Positions 23,409 through 31,985 of a stretch of DNA of 64,000 nucleotides are shown here, one piece after another (within the stretch, counting starts at the first letter, position 1; each line of letters starts with the position of its first letter). Source of the DNA: Candidatus Fimenecus excrementavium (GTDB lineage Bacteria; Bacillota; Clostridia; Oscillospirales; Acutalibacteraceae); contig DVGI01000038.1 of assembly GCA_018712805.1 (NCBI GenBank), positions 1-64,000 on the forward strand, in the 5' to 3' direction. The notes under the pieces were generated by a model that saw only the letters and a program-made list of their open reading frames with translations, was not told where the DNA came from and ran no database searches. Made by a program: the position numbers and the translations under genes.

Positions 23409-23437
23409 TTGTTTTTGCTCTTTTTCGGTGCTATAAT
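23409..23437 (+). promoter_or_regulatory. Promoter of the trk chimera
   Basis: TTGTTT (23409-23414) and TATAAT (23432-23437) are 17 bp apart; TGC before TATAAT makes an extended -10. Confidence 0.8.
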
Positions 23438-23468
23438 CTTTTCGACTTATTTCTGGGGAGAAAAATCT

Positions 23469-24584
23469 ATGAATATTGTAATCGTTGGCGACGGTAAGGT
23501 CGGCTCCGCTTTGACCGAGCACCTTTCCAAAGAGGGGCACAATGTCGTAATTATCGACAAAGACCCCAAAGTCGTCGAAGAAAAGGTTAATACTTACGAC
23601 GTGATGGGCGTGTGCGGCAACGGCGCAAGCTATAACGTCCAAAAAGAAGCGGGCGTGGATAAAGCCCGCCTTTTAATCGCTGCCACGTCTTCGGATGAAC
23701 TGAATATCCTTTGCTGTCTGGTGGCGAAGAAAATCGGCGCACACCACACGGTTGCCCGTGTGCGCAACCCCGAATATGCCCACCAGCTCCATTTCTTTAA
23801 AGAAGAATTGGGCTTGAGCCTGATTGTAAATCCCGAATATGCCGCGGCGAACGAAATTGCGCGCGTGCTGCGCTATCCGACCGCAATCAATATGGAAAGC
23901 TTTGCGGGCGGCCGGGTCGACTTGGCAGAAATCAAAATCACCGACGGCAACCCGCTCGGCGGTGTGTGCGTACGCGACATCAGCAACCGCTTTAAAGCGC
24001 ATGTCTTGATTTGCGCGGTTCAGCGCGGCGATGATGTCTATATTCCGAACGGCGATTTCAGGCTTCAAATCGGCGACCGGGTGCACATTACCTCCGACCG
24101 CAACGAAATGGTCGCCTTTATGAAAGAACTGCACATTTACAAGCACCGCACGAAAAACGTGCTGATTTCCGGCGGCGGGTTTAAGGTGGAGCGCTTAATG
24201 GTGCTTTGCAAAGCCGTGTTTTGCGAAATCCGCAAAGCGCTGAACGGCAAAGAGGTCGTCACCGTCAAAGCCGACGGCAAAACCGTGGACCGCAAAGAGG
24301 TTTACAACGTGCTTGCGTACCTCGGCGCATATGTCGTTGTGGTGTTTATCGGCGTGTTCTTGGTCTGTTTGGATAACGTGGATATGCCGGAAGCCATAAG
24401 TGCCGTGCTGACCTGCTTTAACAACGTCGGTCCCGCATTCGGGCGGTTGAGCCCTACCGGTAACTTCAGCGTCCTTTCCGGCTTCTCCAAACTGGTTTTG
24501 TCGTTTTTAATGCTTGCCGGCCGCCTCGAAATTTACCCGATGCTGATTGTCTTTTACTATAAAGCGTGGAAGCGCAGAAATTAA
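23469..24584 (+). CDS. TrkA N-terminal half fused in frame to TrkH C-terminal end (chimeric potassium-uptake gene)
   Basis: The 371-residue frame has two unrelated parts. Residues 1 to about 236 are one full RCK unit of TrkA: NAD loop VGDGKVGSALTEHL, IDKD, then the RCK-C half ending KHRTKNVLISGGG. Residues from about 235 on are TrkH: GGGFKVERLMVLCKAVFCEIRKAL, then the last membrane repeat with the filter region FNNVGPAFG and LAGRLEIYPML. Normal TrkA has two RCK units (~450 residues) and TrkH ~480. The second RCK unit and about two thirds of TrkH are missing. The junction is at the shared GGG, codons GGCGGCGGG at 24171-24179. It is probably a deletion product and should not form a K+ pore alone; an assembly error is possible. 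Confidence 0.8.
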   Translation: MNIVIVGDGKVGSALTEHLSKEGHNVVIIDKDPKVVEEKVNTYDVMGVCGNGASYNVQKEAGVDKARLLIAATSSDELNILCCLVAKKIGAHHTVARVRNPEYAHQLHFFKEELGLSLIVNPEYAAANEIARVLRYPTAINMESFAGGRVDLAEIKITDGNPLGGVCVRDISNRFKAHVLICAVQRGDDVYIPNGDFRLQIGDRVHITSDRNEMVAFMKELHIYKHRTKNVLISGGGFKVERLMVLCKAVFCEIRKALNGKEVVTVKADGKTVDRKEVYNVLAYLGAYVVVVFIGVFLVCLDNVDMPEAISAVLTCFNNVGPAFGRLSPTGNFSVLSGFSKLVLSFLMLAGRLEIYPMLIVFYYKAWKRRN

Positions 24585-24604
24585 ACTAAAAATCTTAGTT
24601 TTGA

Positions 24605-24636
24605 GCGCCGCTCCCTTTTGGGGGCGGCGCTTTTTT
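24605..24636 (+). terminator. Intrinsic terminator after the trk chimera
   Basis: An 11-bp GC-rich stem (24605-24615 with 24620-24630), four-base loop, followed by TTTTTT. Confidence 0.92.
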
Positions 24637-24742
24637 GCTTTTTTGGCGCCATTTTCGGTGCAAACCACGCAAAAAACAGCATTTTTTGGTAAATATTACC
24701 GAAAAGGGTACGAAACTTTATCTGTTTTATTCAAAAAAAACC

Positions 24743-24771
24743 TTGCAATTCCCGTGAAAAAACATTATAAT
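24743..24771 (+). promoter_or_regulatory. Promoter of the dcw cluster
   Basis: TTGCAA (24743-24748) and TATAAT (24766-24771) are 17 bp apart, immediately before the MraZ-type repeats. Confidence 0.85.
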
Positions 24772-24818
24772 AGGAGCAAATAGGAGCGAAATCCCATTAA
24801 ATAGGTGCAAATAGGTGA
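24771..24818 (+). repeat. Tandem MraZ operator repeats
   Basis: Four copies of TAGG(A/T)G start at 24771, 24781, 24802 and 24812. They are spaced 10, 21 and 10 bp, i.e. on one face of the helix. They start at the -10 element and run downstream. MraZ is known to bind short direct repeats in its own promoter region, so these are the likely MraZ boxes. Confidence 0.8.
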
Positions 24819-24857
24819 ATGTTTGCACGGAGTCTCAAAGAAAGGTGGATGGGCGGC

Positions 24858-25268
24858 GTGTCCTTTTGGGGAAATTACCAGCACACATTAGACGCGAAAA
24901 ACCGTCTGTTTATTCCGGCTAAGTTCCGAGAGGGGCTTGGCGATAGTTTCGTGCTGTATTCTCCGAAAAACGACAACTGCCTTTACGCCTATAACGTCGC
25001 AGAATGGGAATCCATTTGCGCAGAGGTTATCGAAAGCGGCAACCTCGATATGCAGCGTTACATTTTCGACGATGCGATTTCCGTCGAGCCGGACAAGCAG
25101 GGCAGGATTACCATTAAAGCGGATTTCTGCAAGCGTGTGGGCTTAAAAAAAGACATTGTTGTCGCGGGTGTCGGCAAGCGCGTGGAAATTTGGGACGCGC
25201 AAAAACGCGAAGCGGCTATGCAGCGCGCGGTCGCGAGAGCCGATACTTATCCCGAAATCCACTTCTGA
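24858..25268 (+). CDS. mraZ: Transcriptional regulator MraZ
   Basis: The 136-residue protein has the two AbrB-like repeats of MraZ: GNYQHTLDAKNRLFIPAKFR near the N-terminus and SVEPDKQGRITIKADFCKRV in the second half (D-x-K/Q-x-R motifs). It binds repeats upstream of its own gene and controls the division and cell-wall cluster. The GTG at 24858 is preferred because AGGTGG sits nine bases upstream and the protein then begins SFWGNYQHT as in relatives; ATG 24849 is too close to that site, and 24819 has none. It is first in the dcw cluster. Confidence 0.92.
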   Translation: MSFWGNYQHTLDAKNRLFIPAKFREGLGDSFVLYSPKNDNCLYAYNVAEWESICAEVIESGNLDMQRYIFDDAISVEPDKQGRITIKADFCKRVGLKKDIVVAGVGKRVEIWDAQKREAAMQRAVARADTYPEIHF

Positions 25269-25283
25269 CGAGGAGCGGGGTTT

Positions 25284-26204
25284 ATGGAATTTACACACAT
25301 TCCGGTTTTGTTTCACGAAACGCTGGATTCTTTGCAGATTCGTCCCGACGGTCTTTATGTGGATTGTACGGCGGGCGGCGGCGGTCATTCGAAAGCCATT
25401 GCCGAGCGCCTGACAACCGGCCGGCTGATTGCCATTGACCGTGACCCGGACGCGATTGCGATTTTACACGAACGGCTCGGGAATTTCCCGCAAGTGCAAA
25501 TCGTTCAAAATACTTACGATAATATACGTTCCGTTTTAAACGGGGAACGCGCCGACGGAATCTTAGCTGACCTTGGCGTAAGCTCTTATCAGCTGGATAC
25601 GGCACAGCGCGGTTTTTCTTTTCATAAAGACGCCCCGCTCGATATGCGGATGAGCAAAGTCGGGCTTTCCGCCGCGGACGTGGTCAATACCTATTCCGAG
25701 CCGGAATTGCACCGCGTAATTAAAGAATACGGCGAAGAACGGTACGCCGGCGCAATCGCACGCAACATTGTGCGCGTTCGTCAGAAAAAGCCGATTAAAA
25801 CCACATTCGAGCTGATAGACGTTATTAAAATGTCGATGCCGCAAAAAGCGATGCGTGACACGCACCCCGCACGCCGCACGTTTCAGGCAATCCGCATTGA
25901 AGTCAACGGCGAACTTACCGGCCTTGACCGGGCGCTCGACGAAATGTTCGAAGCGCTGAAGGTCGGCGGCATTCTCTCGATTATCACGTTCCATTCACTG
26001 GAAGACCGAATGGTGAAACAACGTTTTCAAAGTTTCGCACAAGGGTGCACCTGCCCGAAAGATTTTCCGGTTTGTGTCTGCGGCAAAACGCCGCGCGCCG
26101 AAATTCTCATCAAAGGCAAAGCCCCTTCGAAAGAAGAACTGGAGCAAAACCCCCGGGCGCACAGCGCAAGGCTTCGAAGCGTCCGTAAAATTAAGGAAGA
26201 TTAA
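25284..26204 (+). CDS. rsmH: 16S rRNA (cytosine(1402)-N(4))-methyltransferase
   Basis: The 306-residue enzyme methylates N4 of C1402 in 16S rRNA using S-adenosylmethionine. The SAM loop is DCTAGGGGHSKAI (about residues 29-41), followed by IAIDRDPDAI. LADLGVSSYQLDTAQRGFSF is the RsmH signature, and ITFHSLEDRMVK near residue 235 is another family block. A Cys pair region CTCPKDFPVCVCG is also visible. AGGAGCGG precedes the ATG. The gene lies 15 bp after mraZ, in its conserved position. Confidence 0.96.
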   Translation: MEFTHIPVLFHETLDSLQIRPDGLYVDCTAGGGGHSKAIAERLTTGRLIAIDRDPDAIAILHERLGNFPQVQIVQNTYDNIRSVLNGERADGILADLGVSSYQLDTAQRGFSFHKDAPLDMRMSKVGLSAADVVNTYSEPELHRVIKEYGEERYAGAIARNIVRVRQKKPIKTTFELIDVIKMSMPQKAMRDTHPARRTFQAIRIEVNGELTGLDRALDEMFEALKVGGILSIITFHSLEDRMVKQRFQSFAQGCTCPKDFPVCVCGKTPRAEILIKGKAPSKEELEQNPRAHSARLRSVRKIKED

Positions 26205-26251
26205 AAGACCCGCATTTTCGGGCGGGCAAAGTGTATAGAAAGGAAAGCAAT

Positions 26252-26812
26252 ATGGCAAAAGCACAGAAGTACAGCGACGCGGATTTTGCCCGCTTCGAGT
26301 CGCCGGGTCCGGCGTACAACCGAAACGCGGCGAGAAAAATTGAAGAAGTACCGCCGCTGCGCCGACCGTCCGGCAAGCCGGATATGCATCTGGTGCAGAA
26401 AAAGAAAAAGACCGCGGCCGAAGCAAAGCGCGAAATGCAGCTTGCTTCCCGTAAGGCAGCGAAAATTCTGGCGATTTCCATTTTCCTGCTTTCTATGCTC
26501 GCCGCGCTGTTATACAGCCGCCTGCGTGTCGATGAACTCACGCGCGAAGTCAATACCGTGACTTCCCGACTCACGGAGGCGCAGGGCGAAAACGTGCGCC
26601 TTTCTATGAAACTCGACTCGATGATTTCACTGGAGCACGTGGAAGAGTATGCCGAAAACACGTTGGGCATGACCAAAGTCGAAGGCTACCAAATGGAATA
26701 TATCGACCTTTCGGGCTCTGATAAAGTGGTGCTTTCCGGCGATAAGACACTGTCTGCTGACAACGAGACTTCACTGATAGAAAAACTCAAGGCATATCTC
26801 AACGTAGAATAA
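26252..26812 (+). CDS. ftsL: FtsL/DivIC-like cell division protein
   Basis: The 186-residue protein has a long basic cytosolic N-terminus (about 1-72), one membrane helix at about 74-92 (ILAISIFLLSMLAALLYSRL), then a coiled coil (VDELTREVNTVTSRLTEAQG) and the LEHVEEYAENTLGM segment typical of FtsL and DivIC. It would sit in the septal membrane and bridge FtsQ/DivIB with the PBP and FtsW. The start at 26252 follows GAAAGGAAAGC. Its place between rsmH and the class B PBP is the standard ftsL position; sequence alone cannot separate FtsL from DivIC. Confidence 0.8.
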   Translation: MAKAQKYSDADFARFESPGPAYNRNAARKIEEVPPLRRPSGKPDMHLVQKKKKTAAEAKREMQLASRKAAKILAISIFLLSMLAALLYSRLRVDELTREVNTVTSRLTEAQGENVRLSMKLDSMISLEHVEEYAENTLGMTKVEGYQMEYIDLSGSDKVVLSGDKTLSADNETSLIEKLKAYLNVE

Positions 26813-26823
26813 AATAGGTATAG

Positions 26824-26860
26824 AACGAGGGTTAAGGCGTTTCCTGCCTTAACTCTCGTT
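26824..26860 (+). other. Long hairpin between ftsL and the PBP gene
   Basis: A 15-bp stem with one wobble (26824-26838 with 26846-26860) and a 7-base loop lies in the 114-bp gap. No T tract follows, so it is not a standard terminator; it may be an RNA-processing or stability element. Confidence 0.55.
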
Positions 26861-26926
26861 GCCGTATCATAATCAATGAAAATTTTGTCCGCAAATGCGT
26901 TTCGGGCAGGAAAAGGAGGACCGGTC

Positions 26927-29143
26927 ATGCAGACAAGACCGTCAAAACGAATGGCGACCCGTGCGGCTTTGGCTATGGCGGGTTTATCCCTTGCTTTTTT
27001 ATACGGAATCGGCGCGCTGATTTACGCAGGCCTTATCAACGGCGAAGAAAATCGGCTGAAAGCGGAACGCAACCAGCTTTCCGACACGCAAATTGCCGCC
27101 GAACGCGGCACGATTTACGATTCCAACATGAACGTGCTTGCAAAAAGCGCTTCGGCGTGGCTTGTGTATATTAACCCCTCCCAAATTAAGGACGACACGC
27201 AAAAAGAACTGGTCGTGAACGGCTTAAGCCAGATTCTCGGCGTAGACGCGGATTCTGTCCGCACCAAAGCGGAAAAAACCAAAACCGGCTATCAAAAAAT
27301 TGCCGGCGAAGTGGAAACCGACGTCAAAGAAGCGTTGGAAGCCTATATTGACGAAAACAGCGACAACAAGTTGTCCACGATTATCGGCATCGACCCCGAC
27401 ACCAAACGCTATTACCCCTATTCATCGTTTGCATCCACGATTATCGGCTTTACCAATTCCGATGACCAGGGCGTCGGCGGAATTGAAATGCAGTATGACG
27501 ACGATTTGACCGGCGTTTCCGGGCGTATCATTACGGCGAAAAACGCACAGCAAGGCTCGATGTCGAGCGATTACGAAACCACCTATGACGCGAAACCCGG
27601 CGAAAGCCTGGTTTTGACGATTGACGAGGTTATTCAGTATTATCTCGAGCAGGGGCTTGAGCAGGCGCTTGTGGATACCGGCGCAAAATACGCCTACGGC
27701 ATTGTGATGGATACCGATACCGGCGCGATTCTCGGCATGACCAGCAAGCCGGACTTCGACCTCAACAACCCGCGGAAAATTTCCAACGCGGCGCTTTCCG
27801 AAACCATTGCCGCTATTACCGACGACACCCAGCGCGCCCAGGAGACCACCAACGCGCTCTATGCCCAATGGCGCAACCGCACGATAAGCGACACCTACGA
27901 ACCCGGTTCGGTTTTCAAAACGGTTGTGGTTTCCGCCGCGCTCGAAGAGGGTGTTGTCGATTTGAACACGACTTACACCTGTACGGGCGGCATTCAGGTT
28001 GCCGACAACTACCAGCGCTGTTGGAAGCCGGGCGGTCACGGTCACGAAACCTTAACCCAGGGCTTAATGAATTCCTGTAACCCGTTTTTCATTACCATCG
28101 GTCAGGCGCTTGGTGAAGAACGCTTTAACAAATATTTTGAAGCATTCGGCTTCACCGAAAAAACCGGCATCGATTTGCCCGCCGAGGCAAAGCCGGTCGC
28201 CGGCAAAACCTATCACGCGTTGGAAAGCATGGGCATTTCCGAACTTTCCTCAAGTTCATTCGGTCAAACGTTCCAGGTAAGCCCGATTCAAATGATTACC
28301 GCGGTCAATACGATTGCCAACGGCGGCAAATTGATGCAGCCTTATGTGGTTGACTCAAAACTCGACAGCGACGGCAACGTGGTTTATAAGACCACGCCGA
28401 CCGTGAAGCGTCAGGTTATTTCCGAAAAGACCGCATCTACCGTCGCCGATATGATGGAACAGGTCGTTTCCATCGGTACCGGTAAAAACGCCTATGTCGC
28501 CGGCTATCACGTTGCCGGTAAGACGGGTACCAGTGAAAAAATCGGTATTGAAGGCGCTTATATCGCCTCGTTTGCGGGCTTTGCCCCGGCCGATAACCCG
28601 GAAATCTCGATTTTGATTGCGATTGACGAGCCGCCCGGTGAACACGGCGGCGGCGCGGTTGCCGCACCGATTGCCAGTATGCTCTTGGAAAAAATCATGA
28701 CCTATTTGAACGTCGAACCGCAGTATGAAGACGATGAACTTTCGAACATCTCTTCCGTGGCGCCGTCCCTTGTCGGGAAATCGGTCGGCGACGCGAAAGT
28801 TTCGGCGGCGAAATTCACCGTGAAAGTCGTCGGCTCCGGCACAAAGGTCATTTCCCAGACCCCGGCGGCTGGTCAGCAGATGCGCACAGGCGGCGTTATC
28901 GTGGTCTACACCGAAGAAAATGCAGCGAAACAGACGGCGACCGTGCCGAACCTTTGCAATATGAGCATGTCACAGGCAAACAGCGCGGCGGTCAACGCCG
29001 GATTTAATATCCGTTTGTCCGGGACCACCAATTCCGGCGAGGTGCTTTCTTACAAGCAGAGCGTCAACGCCGGGGAAGAAGCGGAAATCGGCAGCGTAAT
29101 TACCGTCTATTTCAAATCCAATGTAGATGTGCAGGACGGCTAA
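26927..29143 (+). CDS. Class B penicillin-binding protein with PASTA domains (FtsI/SpoVD type)
   Basis: The 738-residue transpeptidase has an N-terminal membrane anchor (about 12-35) and the pedestal motif ERGTIYDSNMNVLA. The transpeptidase domain has SVFK (Ser nucleophile, in YEPGSVFKTV, about residue 330), SCN (in MNSCNPFF) and KTGTS (about residue 530). Two PASTA repeats follow (from about 605: APSLVGKSVGDA and VPNLCNMSMSQA). It cross-links septal or spore-cortex peptidoglycan together with a SEDS partner, probably the ftsW-like gene downstream. AAAAGGAGG precedes the ATG at 26927. Whether it is the vegetative FtsI/PbpB or SpoVD cannot be told. Confidence 0.93.
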   Translation: MQTRPSKRMATRAALAMAGLSLAFLYGIGALIYAGLINGEENRLKAERNQLSDTQIAAERGTIYDSNMNVLAKSASAWLVYINPSQIKDDTQKELVVNGLSQILGVDADSVRTKAEKTKTGYQKIAGEVETDVKEALEAYIDENSDNKLSTIIGIDPDTKRYYPYSSFASTIIGFTNSDDQGVGGIEMQYDDDLTGVSGRIITAKNAQQGSMSSDYETTYDAKPGESLVLTIDEVIQYYLEQGLEQALVDTGAKYAYGIVMDTDTGAILGMTSKPDFDLNNPRKISNAALSETIAAITDDTQRAQETTNALYAQWRNRTISDTYEPGSVFKTVVVSAALEEGVVDLNTTYTCTGGIQVADNYQRCWKPGGHGHETLTQGLMNSCNPFFITIGQALGEERFNKYFEAFGFTEKTGIDLPAEAKPVAGKTYHALESMGISELSSSSFGQTFQVSPIQMITAVNTIANGGKLMQPYVVDSKLDSDGNVVYKTTPTVKRQVISEKTASTVADMMEQVVSIGTGKNAYVAGYHVAGKTGTSEKIGIEGAYIASFAGFAPADNPEISILIAIDEPPGEHGGGAVAAPIASMLLEKIMTYLNVEPQYEDDELSNISSVAPSLVGKSVGDAKVSAAKFTVKVVGSGTKVISQTPAAGQQMRTGGVIVVYTEENAAKQTATVPNLCNMSMSQANSAAVNAGFNIRLSGTTNSGEVLSYKQSVNAGEEAEIGSVITVYFKSNVDVQDG

Positions 29144-29190
29144 ACCCCGTTCTATGTGTGGAAGAAAGGAAACCCACAGGAGGAAGCATT

Positions 29191-30621
29191 TTGAACATTG
29201 CAGAACTTTTAAAGGAAGTTAAATACAGCGGCTCATTTGAAGACAAAGCCGTTTTAGACGTCACCGACAATTCCCGCGCCGTGCGCGCAGGGAGCGTGTT
29301 CGTCTGTATCAAAGGCGCGCACTTCGACGGCCATTCCGTTGCCAAAGAGGCAGAAAACGACGGCGCGGTGCTGATTGTCGCCGAACACGATACCGGCGCG
29401 AAAAATCAAGTGCTTGTCGAAGACTCGAGAAGCGCGTATTCGCTCATTTGCGCGGCGTTTTACGGCTGGCCGGCAAAACATTTAACGCTTATCGGCGTGA
29501 CCGGCACGAACGGTAAAACCACAACCACCATGCTGTTAAAAGGCATTTTAGACAAAGCGGGAATCCGCTGCGGCCTTGTCGGCACTGTGCAGAATATGGT
29601 CGGGGAAAAGGCGCTTCCTGCGTCGCTCACCACCCCCGACTGCAAAGATTTGCAAAAGCTGTTCGCCGATATGGTCGAAGCGGGCTGCACCCACTGCGTC
29701 ATGGAGGTTTCCTCCCAGGCGCTCGCGCAAAAACGCGTGGACGGCTGCCATTTTGCCGTTGCGCTGTTTACGAATTTAACGCAGGACCACCTCGATTATC
29801 ACGGCACGTTTGAAAACTATCTTGCCGCGAAACGCACCTTGTTTACCAAGGCGGACGTCGCCGTGCTCAACACCGACGACCCGCACGCTTTGAAAATGAC
29901 CGAAGGCCTGCCGGTGCGCACCGTGACGTTTTCCGTGCATCAGCCCGACAGCGACTACACCGCAAAAAACGTCATCTGCACGTCATCGAGCGTTCAATAT
30001 GAACTGCTCGGCGGGGAAAATATCGGCAGAGTCAACGTCCGAATTCCCGGCCATTTCACCGTATACAATTCGATGGGCGCGGCGATTTGCGCGCTCCTTT
30101 TGGGGCTGGATTTTGAAACCGTGCTTCGGTTGCTCGCCGAGTCCAAAGGCGTGCCCGGGCGCGTCGAGGTTTTGGATACCCATACAGACTATACCGTGCT
30201 TATCGACTACGCCCATTCGCCGGACGGTCTCGAAAACGTCATTTCCTCCGTGCGTGAAACCACGCCCAACCGCATTATCACCGTGTTTGGCTGCGGCGGC
30301 GACCGCGACAAAACCAAACGCCCGATTATGGGCAAAATCGTCGGCGACCTTTCCGATATTGCCGTTGTCACGTCCGACAACCCGCGTTCCGAAGACCCGC
30401 AGGCGATTATTGACGATATTTTGGTCGGCATGACAAATTGCAAAGCAAAAATCAAAGCCATTCCCGACCGCACCGAGGCGATTCGCTACGCGCTTTCTAA
30501 AGCGCGCGCGGGCGATGTGGTGCTGCTTGCCGGGAAAGGGCACGAAACTTACCAGATTTTAAATACCGGAAAAATTCATTACGACGAACGTGAAGTCGTC
30601 GAGAAAATACTGAAAGGCTGA
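29191..30621 (+). CDS. murE: UDP-N-acetylmuramoyl-tripeptide synthetase (probably meso-diaminopimelate-adding)
   Basis: The 476-residue Mur ligase has the ATP loop GVTGTNGKTTTTML (about residues 105-118), the central EVSSQAL block, HSPDGL, and DNPRSEDP near residue 400. The DNPR motif is known to select meso-diaminopimelate, so the cell wall is probably DAP type. The start is most likely TTG 29191, seven bases after AGGAGG (29178-29183); GTG 29158 is in frame but has no good site. It adds the third residue of the stem peptide in the cytosol. It follows the PBP gene as in most Clostridia. Confidence 0.93.
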   Translation: MNIAELLKEVKYSGSFEDKAVLDVTDNSRAVRAGSVFVCIKGAHFDGHSVAKEAENDGAVLIVAEHDTGAKNQVLVEDSRSAYSLICAAFYGWPAKHLTLIGVTGTNGKTTTTMLLKGILDKAGIRCGLVGTVQNMVGEKALPASLTTPDCKDLQKLFADMVEAGCTHCVMEVSSQALAQKRVDGCHFAVALFTNLTQDHLDYHGTFENYLAAKRTLFTKADVAVLNTDDPHALKMTEGLPVRTVTFSVHQPDSDYTAKNVICTSSSVQYELLGGENIGRVNVRIPGHFTVYNSMGAAICALLLGLDFETVLRLLAESKGVPGRVEVLDTHTDYTVLIDYAHSPDGLENVISSVRETTPNRIITVFGCGGDRDKTKRPIMGKIVGDLSDIAVVTSDNPRSEDPQAIIDDILVGMTNCKAKIKAIPDRTEAIRYALSKARAGDVVLLAGKGHETYQILNTGKIHYDEREVVEKILKG

Positions 30622-30626
30622 AATCT

Positions 30627-31985
30627 ATGACGCTCACGCTTCGGGAAATTGAAAAGGCAACCGGCGGCAAACTGAAAGGCGCCGACTGCACCGTTGCCGG
30701 CTTTACAATCGACAGCCGCGAAGTCCCAAACGAGGGGCTTTATATCGCAATTAAAGGCGACCGCTTTGACGGACACGATTTTTGTGCCGGCGCGGTGAAA
30801 AACGGCGCGTGCGCCGTCGTCTGCGAGCGCGACCCCGGCGTGGAAGTGCCCTATGTCTTGGTGAAAAGCTGCCGACAGGCACTTTTGGATATCGCCGGGT
30901 TTTACCGCAGCCGTTTTAAAAATTTGCGTGTGGTCGGGCTTACGGGCTCGGTCGGCAAAACCACGACCAAAGAAATGACTTGGGCGGTTTTGTCCACACG
31001 GTTTCAAACGTTGAAAACCGAGGGCAATCTCAATAATGAAATCGGAATGCCGAAAACCTTGTTCCGTCTGAAAGATGACACCGAAGCGGCGGTTATTGAA
31101 ATGGGGATGAGCGCATTCGGCGAAATTTCGCGAATGACCAAATCCGCGCGCCCCGACGTCGGAATTATCACCAATATCGGCATGTCCCACATTGAGTTTT
31201 TAGGCTCGCGCGACGGGATTTTGAAAGCAAAAACCGAAATTTTGGAGGGCATGCCCGAAGGCGCACCGCTCGTGATAAACGGCGATGACGACAAACTGTG
31301 CGCCTATCAAAACCCCAAATACCGGCTTGTGTATTTCGCGATTGACAACCACAACGCCGACGTTTACGCTGATAATATCCGCGAGGAAAACGGCGAAACG
31401 GTGTTCACGGCGCATTTTGACGGTAAAACGCAAGAGGTCATGCTCCCGACCGTGGGAAAACACAATGTTTATGACGCGCTCGCCGCGTTCTGCGTCGGTT
31501 TACTTTTCGAGATTGTGCCCGAACAAATCGCGGTGGGGCTTTCGACTTACACCCCCTCCGGCATGCGCCAACGCATTCGTAAAGTGCACGGCGTAACGGT
31601 CATGGAGGACTGTTACAACGCAAGTCCCGATTCGCAAAAAGCGGCTTTGCAGGTGCTCGCGTCACTGCCCGCCAAACGGAAAATCGCCGTGCTCGGCGAT
31701 ATGTTGGAACTCGGAAGCTTTACAAATGAAGCCCATAAAGCGGTCGGCGCATTTGCCGCAAAGCAAAAAATTGACTTGCTTTTTTGTTTCGGCGAAGCGG
31801 CAAAACAGATTGCCGCAGGGGCAGGGGATAAAGTGAAATCCCGCTGCTTTGACACCCACGAAGCGCTCTTACAGGCGCTTTTGGAAACACTTTCTGACGG
31901 CGACGCCGTTTTGTTTAAAGCCAGTCACTCCATGCATTTGGAGGAAGTGATTGAAAAACTCTATGAGGAGTGGAATGTGAAATGA
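30627..31985 (+). CDS. murF: UDP-N-acetylmuramoyl-tripeptide-D-alanyl-D-alanine ligase
   Basis: The 452-residue Mur ligase has VVGLTGSVGKTTTKEMT (ATP loop, about residues 103-118), VIEMGMS (about 150) and DCYNASPDS (about 330-338), all standard for MurF. The N-terminal ~85 residues are the UDP-binding domain with FTIDSREVPNEGLYIAIKG. It adds D-Ala-D-Ala to complete the UDP-MurNAc-pentapeptide. It starts five bases after murE and its stop overlaps the mraY start (ATGA), so translation is probably coupled. Confidence 0.95.
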   Translation: MTLTLREIEKATGGKLKGADCTVAGFTIDSREVPNEGLYIAIKGDRFDGHDFCAGAVKNGACAVVCERDPGVEVPYVLVKSCRQALLDIAGFYRSRFKNLRVVGLTGSVGKTTTKEMTWAVLSTRFQTLKTEGNLNNEIGMPKTLFRLKDDTEAAVIEMGMSAFGEISRMTKSARPDVGIITNIGMSHIEFLGSRDGILKAKTEILEGMPEGAPLVINGDDDKLCAYQNPKYRLVYFAIDNHNADVYADNIREENGETVFTAHFDGKTQEVMLPTVGKHNVYDALAAFCVGLLFEIVPEQIAVGLSTYTPSGMRQRIRKVHGVTVMEDCYNASPDSQKAALQVLASLPAKRKIAVLGDMLELGSFTNEAHKAVGAFAAKQKIDLLFCFGEAAKQIAAGAGDKVKSRCFDTHEALLQALLETLSDGDAVLFKASHSMHLEEVIEKLYEEWNVK

